DNA of 64,000 nucleotides from Streptomyces cylindrosporus (lineage in GTDB: Bacteria > Actinomycetota > Actinomycetes > Streptomycetales > Streptomycetaceae), in assembly GCF_022698165.1 (NCBI RefSeq), contig NZ_JALDAY010000014.1, positions 186,001-250,000 on the forward strand, written 5' to 3'. Position numbers and translations under genes: made by a program. Shown piece after piece: positions 34,439 through 43,374 of this stretch (its first letter is position 1; each line of letters begins with the position of its first letter). Below the pieces are notes generated by a model. The model did no database searches. It had not been told where the DNA came from and saw only the letters and a list, made by a program, of their open reading frames with translations.

Positions 34439-36531
34439 GTCTCCTGCCCCCGTCGTTCGTCCGGGGCGCCCGTCGTCACGGGCTCCCCACCGGAACCCAT
34501 GGTGCCGGGTTCCTCTTCCATGATCTCTCCAGTGGCCGTGTTGACGGCGGGTGCGGCCGGAGCCGCCTGGGCGAGGGCCGCGGCGATCGTCTCGGCCGTC
34601 TTGCGGCCTATGCCGGGCACCTCGCAGATCTGGTCGATGGTGGCGGACCGAAGTTTCTTCAAGGAACCGAAGTGTTTAAGAAGCGCCTGTTTACGAGCGT
34701 CGCCGAGGCCGGGCACGTCGTCCAAGGGGCTCGCCCGGAACCGCTTGGCCCGCTTGGTGCGCTGGTAGGTGATCGCGAACCGGTGCGCCTCGTCACGCAC
34801 GCGTTGCAGCAGGTAGAGGCCCTCGCTGGTGCGGGGCAGGACGACCGGGTCCTCCTCGTCCGGCAGCCAGACCTCCTCCAGGCGCTTGGCGAGCCCGCAG
34901 ACGGCGACGTCGTCGATGCCCAGTTCGTCGAGGGCCTTCTTCGCGGCGGCGACCTGGGGCCGGCCGCCGTCGACGACGACCAGCTGGGGCGGGTAGGCGA
35001 ACTTCTTGGGCCGCCCGTCCTCGTCCTTGAGGCCGTTGCCGTTCGTCGGGCCCCCGCCCGTCTCGCCCGTCTCACCCGTCTCACCCGCGAGGCCGTCCTC
35101 GTGGCCGTCGTCGACCCACTCGCCGGTCTTCGCCTTCTCGGCGAGGTAGCGCCGGAAGCGGCGGTTGATCACCTCGTGCATGGAGCGGACGTCGTCCTGG
35201 CCCTCGAAGCCCTTGATCTGGAAGCGGCGGTACTCGCTCTTGCGCTGCAGGCCGTCCTCGAAGACGACCATGGAGGCGACCACGTCGTCGCCCTGGAGGT
35301 GGGAGATGTCGTAGCACTCGATGCGGAGCGGGGCGCTGTCCAGGTCGAGGGCCTCGGCGATCTCCTCCAGGGCGCGCGAGCGGGTGGTGAGGTCGGAGGC
35401 GCGCTTGGTCTTGTGCAGCACGAGGGCCTGCTGGGCGTTGCGCTCGACCGTCTCCATCAGGGCCTTCTTGTCGCCGCGCTGCGGGACGCGCAGCGAGACG
35501 CCCGAGCCGCGGCGGTCGGCGAGCCACTCCTGGACCGGCTCGACCGGGTCGGGCAGGGCGGGGACGAGGACCTCCTTGGGGACGGAGTCGCCCTTCTCCT
35601 CGCCGTAGAGCTGCTGCAGGGCGTGCTCGACGAGGGCGCCGGTGGTGATCTCCTCGACCTTGTCGGTGACCCAGCCGCGCTGGCCGCGGACGCGTCCGCC
35701 GCGGACGTGGAAGATCTGGACGGCCGCCTCCAGCTCGTCCTCGGCGACCGCGATCAGGTCGGCGTCGGTCGCGTCGGCGAGCACGACCGCGTTCTTCTCC
35801 ATGGCCTTCTTCAGGGCCTCGATGTCGTCGCGCAGGCGTGCGGCCCGCTCGTACTCCATCTCCTCGGCCGCCTCCGTCATCTGCTTCTCCAGACGGCGGA
35901 TGTACGTGCCGGTGCGGCCGGCCATGAAGTCGCAGAACTCCTCGGCCAGTTCGCGGTGCTCCTCGGGCGTGACGCGCCCGACGCAGGGGGCGGAGCACTT
36001 GCCGATGTAGCCGAGCAGGCAGGGGCGGCCGGTGCGGGCGGCGTTCTTGAAGACGCCGGCCGAGCAGGTGCGCACGGGGAAGACGCGCAGCAGCAGGTCC
36101 ACGGTGTCGCGGATGGCCCAGGCGTGCCCGTACGGCCCGAAGTAGCGCACACCCTTGCGCTTCTGACCGCGCATCACCTGTACGCGCGGGAACTCCTCGT
36201 TCATCGTCACCGCGAGGTAGGGGTAGCTCTTGTCGTCGCGGTACTTGACGTTGAACCGGGGGTCGTACTCCTTGATCCAGGAGTACTCCAGCTGCAGGGC
36301 CTCGACCTCCGTGGACACCACGGTCCACTCCACGGACGCGGCGGTGGTGACCATCGTCCGGGTGCGCGGGTGCAGGTTCGCCAGGTCCTGGAAGTAGTTC
36401 GCCAGGCGCTGGCGCAGGCTCTTCGCCTTTCCGACGTAGATCACCCGGCGGTGCTCGTCGCGGAACCTGTACACCCCGGGAGAGTCCGGGATCTGTCCCG
36501 GCTTGGGGCGGTAGCTGGAGGGGTCGGCCAT
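34435..36531 (-). CDS. uvrC: Excinuclease ABC subunit C
   Basis: 698 residues. A GIY-YIG nuclease domain opens the protein (SPGVYRFRDEHRRVIYVGKAKSLRQ...). A UvrB-binding UVR motif region (KQMTEAAEEMEYERAARLRDDI) follows, then the RNase-H-like C-terminal nuclease (RIECYDISHLQG, VVDGGRPQ) and a final helix-hairpin-helix pair (VPGLGDARKQALLKHFG, VPGIGRKTAETI). It makes both incisions in nucleotide excision repair. A Glu/Gly/Thr-rich insert (GLAGETGETGETGGG) lies between the two nuclease halves. TAGGGT is 7 nt before the ATG, so the operon transcript is probably leaderless. Confidence 0.97.
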   Translation of the reverse strand: MADPSSYRPKPGQIPDSPGVYRFRDEHRRVIYVGKAKSLRQRLANYFQDLANLHPRTRTMVTTAASVEWTVVSTEVEALQLEYSWIKEYDPRFNVKYRDDKSYPYLAVTMNEEFPRVQVMRGQKRKGVRYFGPYGHAWAIRDTVDLLLRVFPVRTCSAGVFKNAARTGRPCLLGYIGKCSAPCVGRVTPEEHRELAEEFCDFMAGRTGTYIRRLEKQMTEAAEEMEYERAARLRDDIEALKKAMEKNAVVLADATDADLIAVAEDELEAAVQIFHVRGGRVRGQRGWVTDKVEEITTGALVEHALQQLYGEEKGDSVPKEVLVPALPDPVEPVQEWLADRRGSGVSLRVPQRGDKKALMETVERNAQQALVLHKTKRASDLTTRSRALEEIAEALDLDSAPLRIECYDISHLQGDDVVASMVVFEDGLQRKSEYRRFQIKGFEGQDDVRSMHEVINRRFRRYLAEKAKTGEWVDDGHEDGLAGETGETGETGGGPTNGNGLKDEDGRPKKFAYPPQLVVVDGGRPQVAAAKKALDELGIDDVAVCGLAKRLEEVWLPDEEDPVVLPRTSEGLYLLQRVRDEAHRFAITYQRTKRAKRFRASPLDDVPGLGDARKQALLKHFGSLKKLRSATIDQICEVPGIGRKTAETIAAALAQAAPAAPAVNTATGEIMEEEPGTMGSGGEPVTTGAPDERRGQET

Positions 36532-36538
36532 GTCTCAC

Positions 36539-36544
36539 ACCCTA
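36539..36544 (-). promoter_or_regulatory. -10 box for leaderless uvrC operon
   Basis: TAGGGT on the minus strand, exactly 7 nt upstream of the uvrC ATG, with no Shine-Dalgarno sequence between. No clear -35. Confidence 0.55.
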
Positions 36545-36584
36545 CTGGCGAGCACCGACACTCCGACGGGCCTGTGGACAGCGG

Positions 36585-37259
36585 CTAGCGCGACTCCAGG
36601 AAGGTCAGCACGGCCAGTACCCGGCGGTGGTCGTCGGTGTCCTCGGTGAGGTGGAGTTTGCCGAGGATGCTGCGGACGTGTTTCTCCACCGTGCCCTCGG
36701 TGACCCACAGGCGGCGGCCGATGCCCGCGTTGGAGCGGCCCTCGGCCATCAGGGCGAGGACCTCCTTCTCGCGGGCGCTGAGGTGGGACAGCGGGTCGTC
36801 GCGGCGGTGGACCGAGAACAGCTCCTGCACCAGGGAGGGGTCGACGACCGAGCCGCCCCGGTGGATGCGCTCCAGGGCCTCGATGAACTCGTCGACGACC
36901 GTGACCCGACTCTTGAGCAGGTAGCCGATCTTGCGGCCGCCGGCCAGCAGCTCCAGGGCCTCCTCGACCTCGACGAACGCCGACAGCACGAGGATGCCGG
37001 TGGCGGGGTGGTGGTCACGGATGGTGCGGGCCGCCTTGAGGCCCTCGGTGGAGTGGTCCGGCGGCATTCTTATGTCGACGATCGCGAGGTCGGGGCGGTG
37101 CGTGGCGACCAGGTCCAGAAGCCTCGCCGCGTCACCGGCCTGCCCTACCACCTCGTAGCCGACCCGCTCGCACAGGCTGGCCAGTCCCTCCCTGAGCAAC
37201 ACGTCGTCGTCGGCGAGGACGACCCGTCCCCGCGCGGGCTGCTGCGTTGCGTCGTCCAT
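36585..37259 (-). CDS. NarL/FixJ-type response regulator
   Basis: 224 residues. The receiver has an acidic cluster D17-D19 (LADDDV), the phospho-acceptor D62 (LAIVDIRMPP), a Ser in VLSAF and the conserved Lys in GYLLKSRV. The C-terminal LuxR-type helix-turn-helix reads LSAREKEVLALMAEGRSNAGI then GTVEKHVRSILGKL. It is the only DNA-binding regulator in this two-component cluster and probably the partner of the kinase at 37736-40507. AAGGGGAG is about 10 nt before the ATG, and TATAGG further up could be its -10. A 16-bp palindrome lies 64 bp upstream, as expected for autoregulation. Confidence 0.93.
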   Translation of the reverse strand: MDDATQQPARGRVVLADDDVLLREGLASLCERVGYEVVGQAGDAARLLDLVATHRPDLAIVDIRMPPDHSTEGLKAARTIRDHHPATGILVLSAFVEVEEALELLAGGRKIGYLLKSRVTVVDEFIEALERIHRGGSVVDPSLVQELFSVHRRDDPLSHLSAREKEVLALMAEGRSNAGIGRRLWVTEGTVEKHVRSILGKLHLTEDTDDHRRVLAVLTFLESR

Positions 37260-37322
37260 GGCCCCGGCTCCCCTTGCCCCGACCTATAGGTGCGCGCCCA
37301 ACAGCCTGCCCGACCGGCGGGG

Positions 37323-37338
37323 TTCCGGCTAGCCGGAA
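37323..37338. promoter_or_regulatory. Palindromic operator candidate (site 1)
   Basis: TTCCGGCTAGCCGGAA, a perfect 16-bp palindrome 64 bp upstream of the response-regulator start. A near-identical copy stands upstream of the stand-alone receiver gene (42950-42965). Confidence 0.6.
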
Positions 37339-37463
37339 GCGGAATTGGAGGCCTCCCGTGACGACATGAGGACGTGTCGGAGCGATTCTCGTACCAGTGC
37401 AGAGCAAGTGGGCCGGCCGGCTCGGGCGAGAGCCGGCGGGTCACGGGTCGAAGGGCTGCGGGA

Positions 37464-37625
37464 ATGCGTCGGACGCGGATCGAGAAGCGGCAGCGGCCGG
37501 TCCGCGCCCGCCGGTATCAGGACGACACACGCGCGTGGAGCGACGTCCTGGACCCCAGGGACCCCGACATCGTGCGCGCCAAGCAGGTCGGCGGCGCGCA
37601 GGGCGGCGGCAGCGGCCGCCCCTAG
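37464..37625 (+). CDS. Small basic protein (53 residues), possible
   Basis: The frame begins MRRTRIEKRQ and is preceded by AAGGG 9 nt from the ATG. It encodes a highly basic N-terminal half, a short motif DPRDPDIVRAKQ and a Gly-rich tail. The motif looks like protein rather than random translation, and third-position GC is high. No homologue is known to me. It sits alone on the plus strand between two minus-strand genes. It may be an annotation artefact of a 475-bp gap. Confidence 0.45.
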   Translation: MRRTRIEKRQRPVRARRYQDDTRAWSDVLDPRDPDIVRAKQVGGAQGGGSGRP

Positions 37626-37735
37626 GACCGGACGGCAGCCTCTCCGTCCGCACCCGACCGCCCGGACGTACGCGTACGTCACCGAGTCCATGGCCCCCCG
37701 TCCTGGACGACTCCCCTCCGCGTACGCCCGGGCGG

Positions 37736-40507
37736 TCACACCTGCGTCGAGGGTCCGCCGCTCAGGGGCAGCCGCACCCGCATGGTCGTGCCCCGGCCGG
37801 CCGGGCTGCTGACGGTCAGCTTGCCGCCGATCGCCTCGACCCGGTCGATCAGGCCGATGAGGCCGGAGCCGCGTCCGGTCTCGGCGCCGCCGACGCCGTC
37901 GTCGGCGATGGTCAGCTCCAGTACGTCGTCACGGATCCCGGCGTCGACGCTCACCACGCGTGCGTGCGCGTGTTTGGCGGCGTTGGTGAGGCACTCGGAG
38001 GTGACGTAGTACGCGGCCACCTCCAGCTGCTCCGGGAAACGGGCGGCCGGCAGCCGCAGGTCGAGCTCCACGGGGACGGCGGAACGCCGGGCCAGGGAGC
38101 GCAGCGCGGGGCCCAGGCCGCCCTTGGACAGGATGGCCGGGTGGATGCCGCGGGCCACCTGGAGCAGGTCCTGGAAGGCGTCGTCGAGGCCCTTGCTCAC
38201 ATGGGCGATCTGCTCGGCGAGCTCGGAGGTCGGATCGGTGAGCATGGACTCGGCCAGCCGCAGGTCGAGTTGGAGCGCGACGAGCCGCTGCTGGACGCCG
38301 TCGTGCAGATCGCGCTCGATACGGCGCCGGGAGGCGTCCCCGGCGGCCACCACGCGCGCGCGTGAAGCGGTCAGCTGGTCGCGGCTGTCGGCGTTGGCGA
38401 TGGCGGTCGCGACCAGCTCGGTGAAGTCGGCCAGCCGTGACTCGGTCCCCTCGGGCAGCGAGTCCAGCGCGGAGGCGGCGACGACGAAGCCCCACAGCCG
38501 GTCGTCCACGACGATGGGCGCGGCTGCGGCACGGCCGGCCCGGGCCGCCCGCCGGGTCCTGGCCACCTCCGTCAGCGCGGCGTGCGCCGCCGTCCGGCGC
38601 ACCTCGCGCGTGGCCTCCTCGGGCTCCTGGGGGATCCAGTGCACGGTCCCCAGGACCGTGCGGCTGCCGTCGGGCTCGTTGCGCAGCACGGCCGCGTTGG
38701 TGCTCAGCAGGTCGCCGACCTCCCGTGCCACCTTGGAGAACACCTCGGAGGGCGGGGCGCCGTGTGCCACGAGGGTGGCGACTCGGCGCAGTGCGGCCTG
38801 TTCCTCGGCGGCGCGGCGCCGCTCGGTGACGTCGCGGGCGGCGGCGTAGATGAGCCCCTCCTCGAGGACGGGCCGGGCGCTCCACTGCAGCCAGCACTCG
38901 GTGCCGTCGGCGCGCAGATAGCGGTTCTCGAACTCGGCCAGTTCGACGCCGACCGCCAGCCGTTCGAGGGCCTCGCGGGTGCCGGCCCGGTCGTCCTCGT
39001 GCACGAACTCGATGTACGGCTTGGACAGAAGCGTTTCTCCCGAGTAGCCGAGGGTGCGCTCGAAGGCCGGGTTGACCCGCTTCAGATAGCCGTCGAGCCC
39101 CGAGATGCACAGCAGGTCGGGGGAGAGGTTGAAGATGCTCTCCAGTTCCCGTTCGGCCTTCCTGCGCCGCCCGTGCGCGGCCGCGAAGGACGCCATGGTG
39201 CCGTTCATGCCGCCCAGCAGCTGGGCCCAGGTGCCGAGGAAGGAGCCGACGTCGGCGCGGTGTCCGAGCCGGTTGTCGTCGATCGCGGTGTTCATGGAAC
39301 GGATCTCGGCGGCCAGTCGTTCAGTGGTCACCCGCAGTGCGCGGAACGTGTCGGCGACGTCCCCGAGTTCGTCGCGTCCCGCGTACCGGATGTCGTACGA
39401 CAGGTCGCCGTCCGACAGCGCCCGCGCGCCCGCGGAGACCTCGCTCAGCGGCCGGGTGATCGAGCGTCTCAGCGCCAGGGCGAGGACCGTGACGACGCCG
39501 AGGACGGTGAGCGAGAGGGCCAGGTCGCGCACCGTCCGGGTCCTCGCGGTGCTCAGGTCGTGGGCTGCTGTGCGGGCGAGTTCGCGCGCGGCCCGGTCCT
39601 GGACGGCGCGCAGGGACTGGATGCGCGCCCCGGAGGCGGTCAGCCAGCTGTCGTACGAGGGCCAGTGGGAGGTCTGCGGGTCGGCGGCGGTGAGCATGTC
39701 GCGGACCTTGCGGACGGCGCGGCCGGGCGCCTCGAACTGGGTGGTGTACACCTCGGCCCACAGCCGGTCGGAGGTGTTCTGCCGGAACTCCCGCAGCTGG
39801 GCCTCCTCCAGGGCGGGCCAGCGTCCGGCGGCGGCCACGCTGCGTTCGGCGGGTGCGTCGAGCAGGATGGCCACCTCGGCGCGCTCGCGTTCACCGGCCT
39901 CGATGGCCTCCAGGAGCGCGACATGGGCGTCGGCCGCGCGGCCCGCCGCCCTGGTGGGGCGCTCGGACTCCAGGGCGGCGACGGTGTCGAGCAGCTGGTC
40001 CTCGACCGACTGGTAGCGCTGCACGACGTCCGGGGCGCCGAGCGAGCCGGTGCCGGTCTCCACGCGCACGGCGTGCAGTTGACGGCTGACGGCGTCGAGT
40101 TTGCCGGAGACGTCGGAGTGCGGCCAGGAGGTGGCCCGGTCGGCAGCGCGCAGCAGCGTCCGGTCGGTGGCGCGCTCGGCGGCGGAGCGCTCGGTCAGGG
40201 CGGCCCTGCCGGGGTGCAGCCGGGCCAGTACGGCGGCGATGCGCTCGCGCGCGACGGCGTCGGAGACCTCTGTGGTCGCGAACGACACCCCGATCGCCTG
40301 GTGGAAGCGGTCCAGCGTGCGCGCCTCCTCCCCCTGCGCGGCGGCGCTGAACGCGGTGAAGACCAGCATGCCGGTCACCGGCAGCAGCACGAGCAGCATC
40401 AGCTTGCTGCCGACGCGGAGGCGGGCCAGGAAGGGGGTACGGCCTTGCGGGGAGCGGGACTTGGGCGTCGTGGGCCCTTGTCTTCGCGGGAGCGTGGGGC
40501 GGCGCAC
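37736..40507 (-). CDS. Membrane sensor histidine kinase (NIT-HAMP-PAS-GAF-HisKA_3)
   Basis: 923 residues. TM1 is at about 37-57 and TM2 at about 322-345. The external region between them resembles the nitrate/nitrite-sensing NIT domain, with repeated four-helix-like Arg/Glu-rich segments. A HAMP linker (TRPLSEVSAGARALSDGDL) follows, then PAS (PDLLCISGLDGYLKRVNPAFE), a GAF-like region (about 575-725), and the HisKA_3 helix with H735 in IERDLHDGVQQR. The ATPase has an N-box (ECLTNAAKH) and DDGVGG at about 869. Such kinases pair with NarL regulators such as the one at 36585. The GTG start has GAGGA 7 nt upstream and follows the SBP relic by 10 bp, so the kinase is probably in an operon with the binding protein. 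The ligand is unknown. Confidence 0.9.
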   Translation of the reverse strand: MRRPTLPRRQGPTTPKSRSPQGRTPFLARLRVGSKLMLLVLLPVTGMLVFTAFSAAAQGEEARTLDRFHQAIGVSFATTEVSDAVARERIAAVLARLHPGRAALTERSAAERATDRTLLRAADRATSWPHSDVSGKLDAVSRQLHAVRVETGTGSLGAPDVVQRYQSVEDQLLDTVAALESERPTRAAGRAADAHVALLEAIEAGERERAEVAILLDAPAERSVAAAGRWPALEEAQLREFRQNTSDRLWAEVYTTQFEAPGRAVRKVRDMLTAADPQTSHWPSYDSWLTASGARIQSLRAVQDRAARELARTAAHDLSTARTRTVRDLALSLTVLGVVTVLALALRRSITRPLSEVSAGARALSDGDLSYDIRYAGRDELGDVADTFRALRVTTERLAAEIRSMNTAIDDNRLGHRADVGSFLGTWAQLLGGMNGTMASFAAAHGRRRKAERELESIFNLSPDLLCISGLDGYLKRVNPAFERTLGYSGETLLSKPYIEFVHEDDRAGTREALERLAVGVELAEFENRYLRADGTECWLQWSARPVLEEGLIYAAARDVTERRRAAEEQAALRRVATLVAHGAPPSEVFSKVAREVGDLLSTNAAVLRNEPDGSRTVLGTVHWIPQEPEEATREVRRTAAHAALTEVARTRRAARAGRAAAAPIVVDDRLWGFVVAASALDSLPEGTESRLADFTELVATAIANADSRDQLTASRARVVAAGDASRRRIERDLHDGVQQRLVALQLDLRLAESMLTDPTSELAEQIAHVSKGLDDAFQDLLQVARGIHPAILSKGGLGPALRSLARRSAVPVELDLRLPAARFPEQLEVAAYYVTSECLTNAAKHAHARVVSVDAGIRDDVLELTIADDGVGGAETGRGSGLIGLIDRVEAIGGKLTVSSPAGRGTTMRVRLPLSGGPSTQV

Positions 40508-40516
40508 GGCCGGTCC

Positions 40517-41395
40517 TCAGCGGCCGGTGGGCGGGTAGTAACGGTGGGCCGCGAGGTCCTCGTCGATGGCCTCGACGGCCCGGTCGAGCTCGGCCCCGAC
40601 CGGCGCACGGGCGAGGACGATCCGTTGCTGAGGCCGGGAGAAGGCGTCGGTGACGGCCGCGTGGGCGGGGGTGCCCGGCCGGGGGCGGGCGGTGCCGTTC
40701 TGCAGTTGCTCGGTGCGCATCCGCTCGGGGCCACTGACGGTGAACCGCCCGGTGCGGGTGATCGCCGAACGGGTCGCCGGTATCGCGCCGTTGACGTCCG
40801 TCATGCACACCACCTCGTCGGGGCTCGGGAGAAAGGCCGGGAGGGCCTGGACGGCGTCCGGGGCGGCGCTGGTCACGGGGATCGCCCACCGCCAGGAGCC
40901 CATGCCGGTGACGGTGCCGTGGCCGCTCCAGGAGATGAGACTGCGGCCGTTGTCGAAGGCCCGGTCGTCCTCGTCGGGGTCGACGGGGCCCGCCTCGGCC
41001 CGGTCCTGCATGGTCGTGAACGCCGCGAAGGCCCGCGGGCCGTTCAGGAAGCCGTCGGCAGTCCGGAAGTTCTGGGGATCGATGAGGTCACCTCCCGCCG
41101 GCCACTCCGCGGGCGCGAAGCCGTACGTGTTCCACTCCGAGCCGGCGTGGCGAACCGGAGGCCGAGGGTGAGCGGCGCCCGGTGTCCCGCCGTGCGGAGT
41201 TTCCTCAGGATGCCCGTGAACTCGTCGGCGGTCCAGGCGTCCCCGGTGCCCCTGGGGATGCGGATGCAGGCCTTCTTCAGCACCGACGGGCGGACGGACG
41301 GCCCGAGTCCGGAATCGAAGGTTCCGAGGCCGGACAACTCGCCCCGGCAGGTGCCCTGTTGGAGGACCGAGGGGAGCAGGCCGGCGTGCCGGGAC
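40517..41395 (-). pseudogene. Degraded tandem copy of the sugar-binding lipoprotein gene
   Basis: The translated minus strand matches the intact neighbour at 41438-42793, but it is broken. The 5' part is missing: homology starts near LLPSV. Codons stay in one frame through VRPSVLKKACIRIPRGTGDAWTA up to about 41145, where a 1-nt change shifts to the frame that continues with SEWNTYGFAPA. About 22 residues are deleted at ISWSGH/GTVTG. The last part runs to a proper stop at 40517. No complete start or signal peptide remains. It lies directly between the intact copy and the kinase, and read-through could still carry kinase transcription. Confidence 0.85.
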
Positions 41396-41437
41396 GCGCC
41401 GAACCGTCGTACGGGGGTTCGCCGGGTGCCGCCGGGG

Positions 41438-42793
41438 TCATGAGCCCTTCCGCGGATAGCCGTCGTGGGCCGCGATGTCCTTGTCGATGGCCTTGACGGC
41501 CTCGTCGAGCGTGGCCCGCACCGGGGCGCCGTGCAGCATGATCTTCGCGAAGGCCCGACTGAAGGCGGAGGTGACCGCCGGGTAGGCGGGGGTCTGCGGG
41601 CGCGGACGCGCGGTGCCGTCGCGCAGCTGCTCGATGAAGAGGTGCTCGCCGCCGCCGGTGTCGAAGTTCGGCGACAGCTCCACGGCGCTGTCGGTGGCGG
41701 GGATGCCGCCGTTGGCGACGCTCATCCGGTGCACCTGCTGCGGCTTGAGGAGGTAGGCGAGGAAGCTCCAGACGGCGTCGCCGTCGGTGGCGCCGGAGGT
41801 GATGCCCCACTGCCAGGAGCCCATGCCGGTGACGGTGCCGTGCCCGAAGTCGGGCAGCGGCACGATCGCCACGTCGCCCGGGAACGCCTTGGTGTACTCC
41901 GGATACCGCCAGTGGCCGCTCCAGGAGATGACGCTACGGCCCTTGTCGAACGCCTTCTCGTCCTTGTCCGGGTCGATGTAGCCCGCCTTGCTCCAGCTCT
42001 GCATGACGGTGAGCGCCTTGACCGACGCCGGGCTGTTCAGGAAGCCGTCGGCGGTGCGGTAGGTCTTCGGATCGATGAGGTCGCCGCCCGCCGACCACAC
42101 CGCGGGCGCGAAGCCGTACGTGTTCCACTCGTCGCCCGCCGCGACGTACACGAGCCCGATGTCGAGCGGCGTCCGGTACCCCAGCTTGCGGAGCTTGGCC
42201 AGGATGCCGGTGAGCTCCTCGGCGGTCCAGGCGTCCCCGGTGCCCTTGGGGACGCGGACGCCCGCCTTCTTCAGCACCGACGGCCGTACGTACAGCCCCA
42301 TCCCGGAGTCGAAGGCGCCGACGCCCCACAACCGCCCGGCGTAGGTGCCCTGTTTGCGGACCGAGGGCAGGAGGTCGTCGCGGACGCTCTTCGGGACACA
42401 GGAGTCGATCGGCTTGAGCTTGCCGGACCAGGCGTAGCTGTAGAGGTTCGGGCCGTCGAAGTCGAGCAGGTCCGGCAGGTCGCCGCTGGCCGCGGCGGAG
42501 TCGACCAGGTCGGAGTAGGGCCGCTGCTCGGGGAGCTTGACGAGTTCGACGCGCACCTTGTTCTGCGCCTTGTTGAAGTCGGCGACCTGCTTGGCCAGGG
42601 TGTCGACCTCGGTCACCGGCCCCGAGTGGTACCACACCGAGACATGGGCGGTGCCGTCGATCCTGCCGTCGCAGGTCGTGTCGCCGTGCGCCTTCTGCGC
42701 CTTGCCGTCACCTCCCCCACCACCGCATCCGGCCAGCAACAGGGCGGTCACCGACAGCCCCGAGACCAGAATCCTGCTGAGCGACGCCTGCAT
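41438..42793 (-). CDS. Extracellular sugar-type solute-binding lipoprotein
   Basis: 451 residues. A lipoprotein signal peptide ends in LLLAGCGGG (lipobox LAGC, Cys at residue 22), after MQASLSRILVSGLSVTA. The mature protein has the family-1 binding-protein (SBP_bac_1) pattern, with AHVSVWYHSGPVTEVD, DLLDFDGPNLYSYAW and WNTYGFAPAVWSAGGDLIDP. It would bind a carbohydrate outside the cell. No ABC permease or ATPase gene is nearby; instead a kinase and two response-regulator-like genes flank it. The start at 42793 has GGGGG 5-6 nt upstream; an in-frame ATG at 42844 is less likely. A degraded copy follows immediately. Confidence 0.9.
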   Translation of the reverse strand: MQASLSRILVSGLSVTALLLAGCGGGGGDGKAQKAHGDTTCDGRIDGTAHVSVWYHSGPVTEVDTLAKQVADFNKAQNKVRVELVKLPEQRPYSDLVDSAAASGDLPDLLDFDGPNLYSYAWSGKLKPIDSCVPKSVRDDLLPSVRKQGTYAGRLWGVGAFDSGMGLYVRPSVLKKAGVRVPKGTGDAWTAEELTGILAKLRKLGYRTPLDIGLVYVAAGDEWNTYGFAPAVWSAGGDLIDPKTYRTADGFLNSPASVKALTVMQSWSKAGYIDPDKDEKAFDKGRSVISWSGHWRYPEYTKAFPGDVAIVPLPDFGHGTVTGMGSWQWGITSGATDGDAVWSFLAYLLKPQQVHRMSVANGGIPATDSAVELSPNFDTGGGEHLFIEQLRDGTARPRPQTPAYPAVTSAFSRAFAKIMLHGAPVRATLDEAVKAIDKDIAAHDGYPRKGS

Positions 42794-42915
42794 AGCGACC
42801 CCCACTCGACCGGACGTTCGCGGCCATCCCCAGGGCGCGCTCATGCTACCGCCGGTGACGCGCCGCTGCGCGGGGTAACCGCGAACTCTCCGGTTCGGCA
42901 CAGGCCTTCAGCACA

Positions 42916-42965
42916 TTCCGGCTGGCGAGTACCGCACGGCCCGGACTCTTTCCGGCTAGCTGGAA
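42916..42965. promoter_or_regulatory. Operator candidates upstream of receiver and SBP genes (site 2 and half-site)
   Basis: TTCCGGCTAGCTGGAA at 42950-42965 differs at one position from the perfect palindrome upstream of the NarL regulator. A half-match TTCCGGCTGGC is at 42916-42926, 34 bp away, which is about three helical turns. The sites lie between the divergent SBP gene and the stand-alone receiver. Confidence 0.55.
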
Positions 42966-42999
42966 AGCGCAATCAACCGCCGATTGGGACGCTGTCCGC

Positions 43000-43374
43000 A
43001 TGTCCATGCGCTGTCTTCTCGTCGATGACAGCATCCGGTTCCTGGAGGCCGCACGTACCCTGCTCGAACGCGACGGCATACCTGTCGTCGGCATGGCCTC
43101 GACGGGTGCGGAGGCGCTCGCGCGGGCGGCCGAACTGGCCCCCGACATCGTCCTGGTGGACCTCGACCTCGACGGCGAGAGCGGTTTCGACGTCGCGGCC
43201 GAACTGGCCGGCCGGGTCGCCTCCGTCATCATCCTGATCTCCACACACTCCCTCGACGACTTCCAGGAGCTGGTCGCCGCCAGTCCGGCCCGCGGTTTCC
43301 TGCACAAGTCCGACCTGTCCGCACGGGCCATCAGGGAGGTGCTCGGCAACGACGGTACGGCCGCGCCGACTTGA
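43000..43374 (+). CDS. Stand-alone receiver-domain protein
   Basis: 124 residues and no output domain. The receiver is complete: D9/D10 (LLVDDS), phospho-acceptor D54 (IVLVDLDLDGE), S81/T82 (LISTHS) and K103 (FLHKSD). Such single-domain receivers act as phosphate sinks or competitors, or bind other partners. No strong Shine-Dalgarno sequence precedes the ATG. A 16-bp palindrome shared with the NarL regulator gene lies 35 bp upstream, which ties the two genes together. Confidence 0.88.
   Translation: MSMRCLLVDDSIRFLEAARTLLERDGIPVVGMASTGAEALARAAELAPDIVLVDLDLDGESGFDVAAELAGRVASVIILISTHSLDDFQELVAASPARGFLHKSDLSARAIREVLGNDGTAAPT

Noticed and set aside
42950..42965. Considered a terminator hairpin because it is palindromic
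   Set aside because: It is too short, lies upstream of two divergent starts and matches a palindrome upstream of another regulator, so an operator is more likely.
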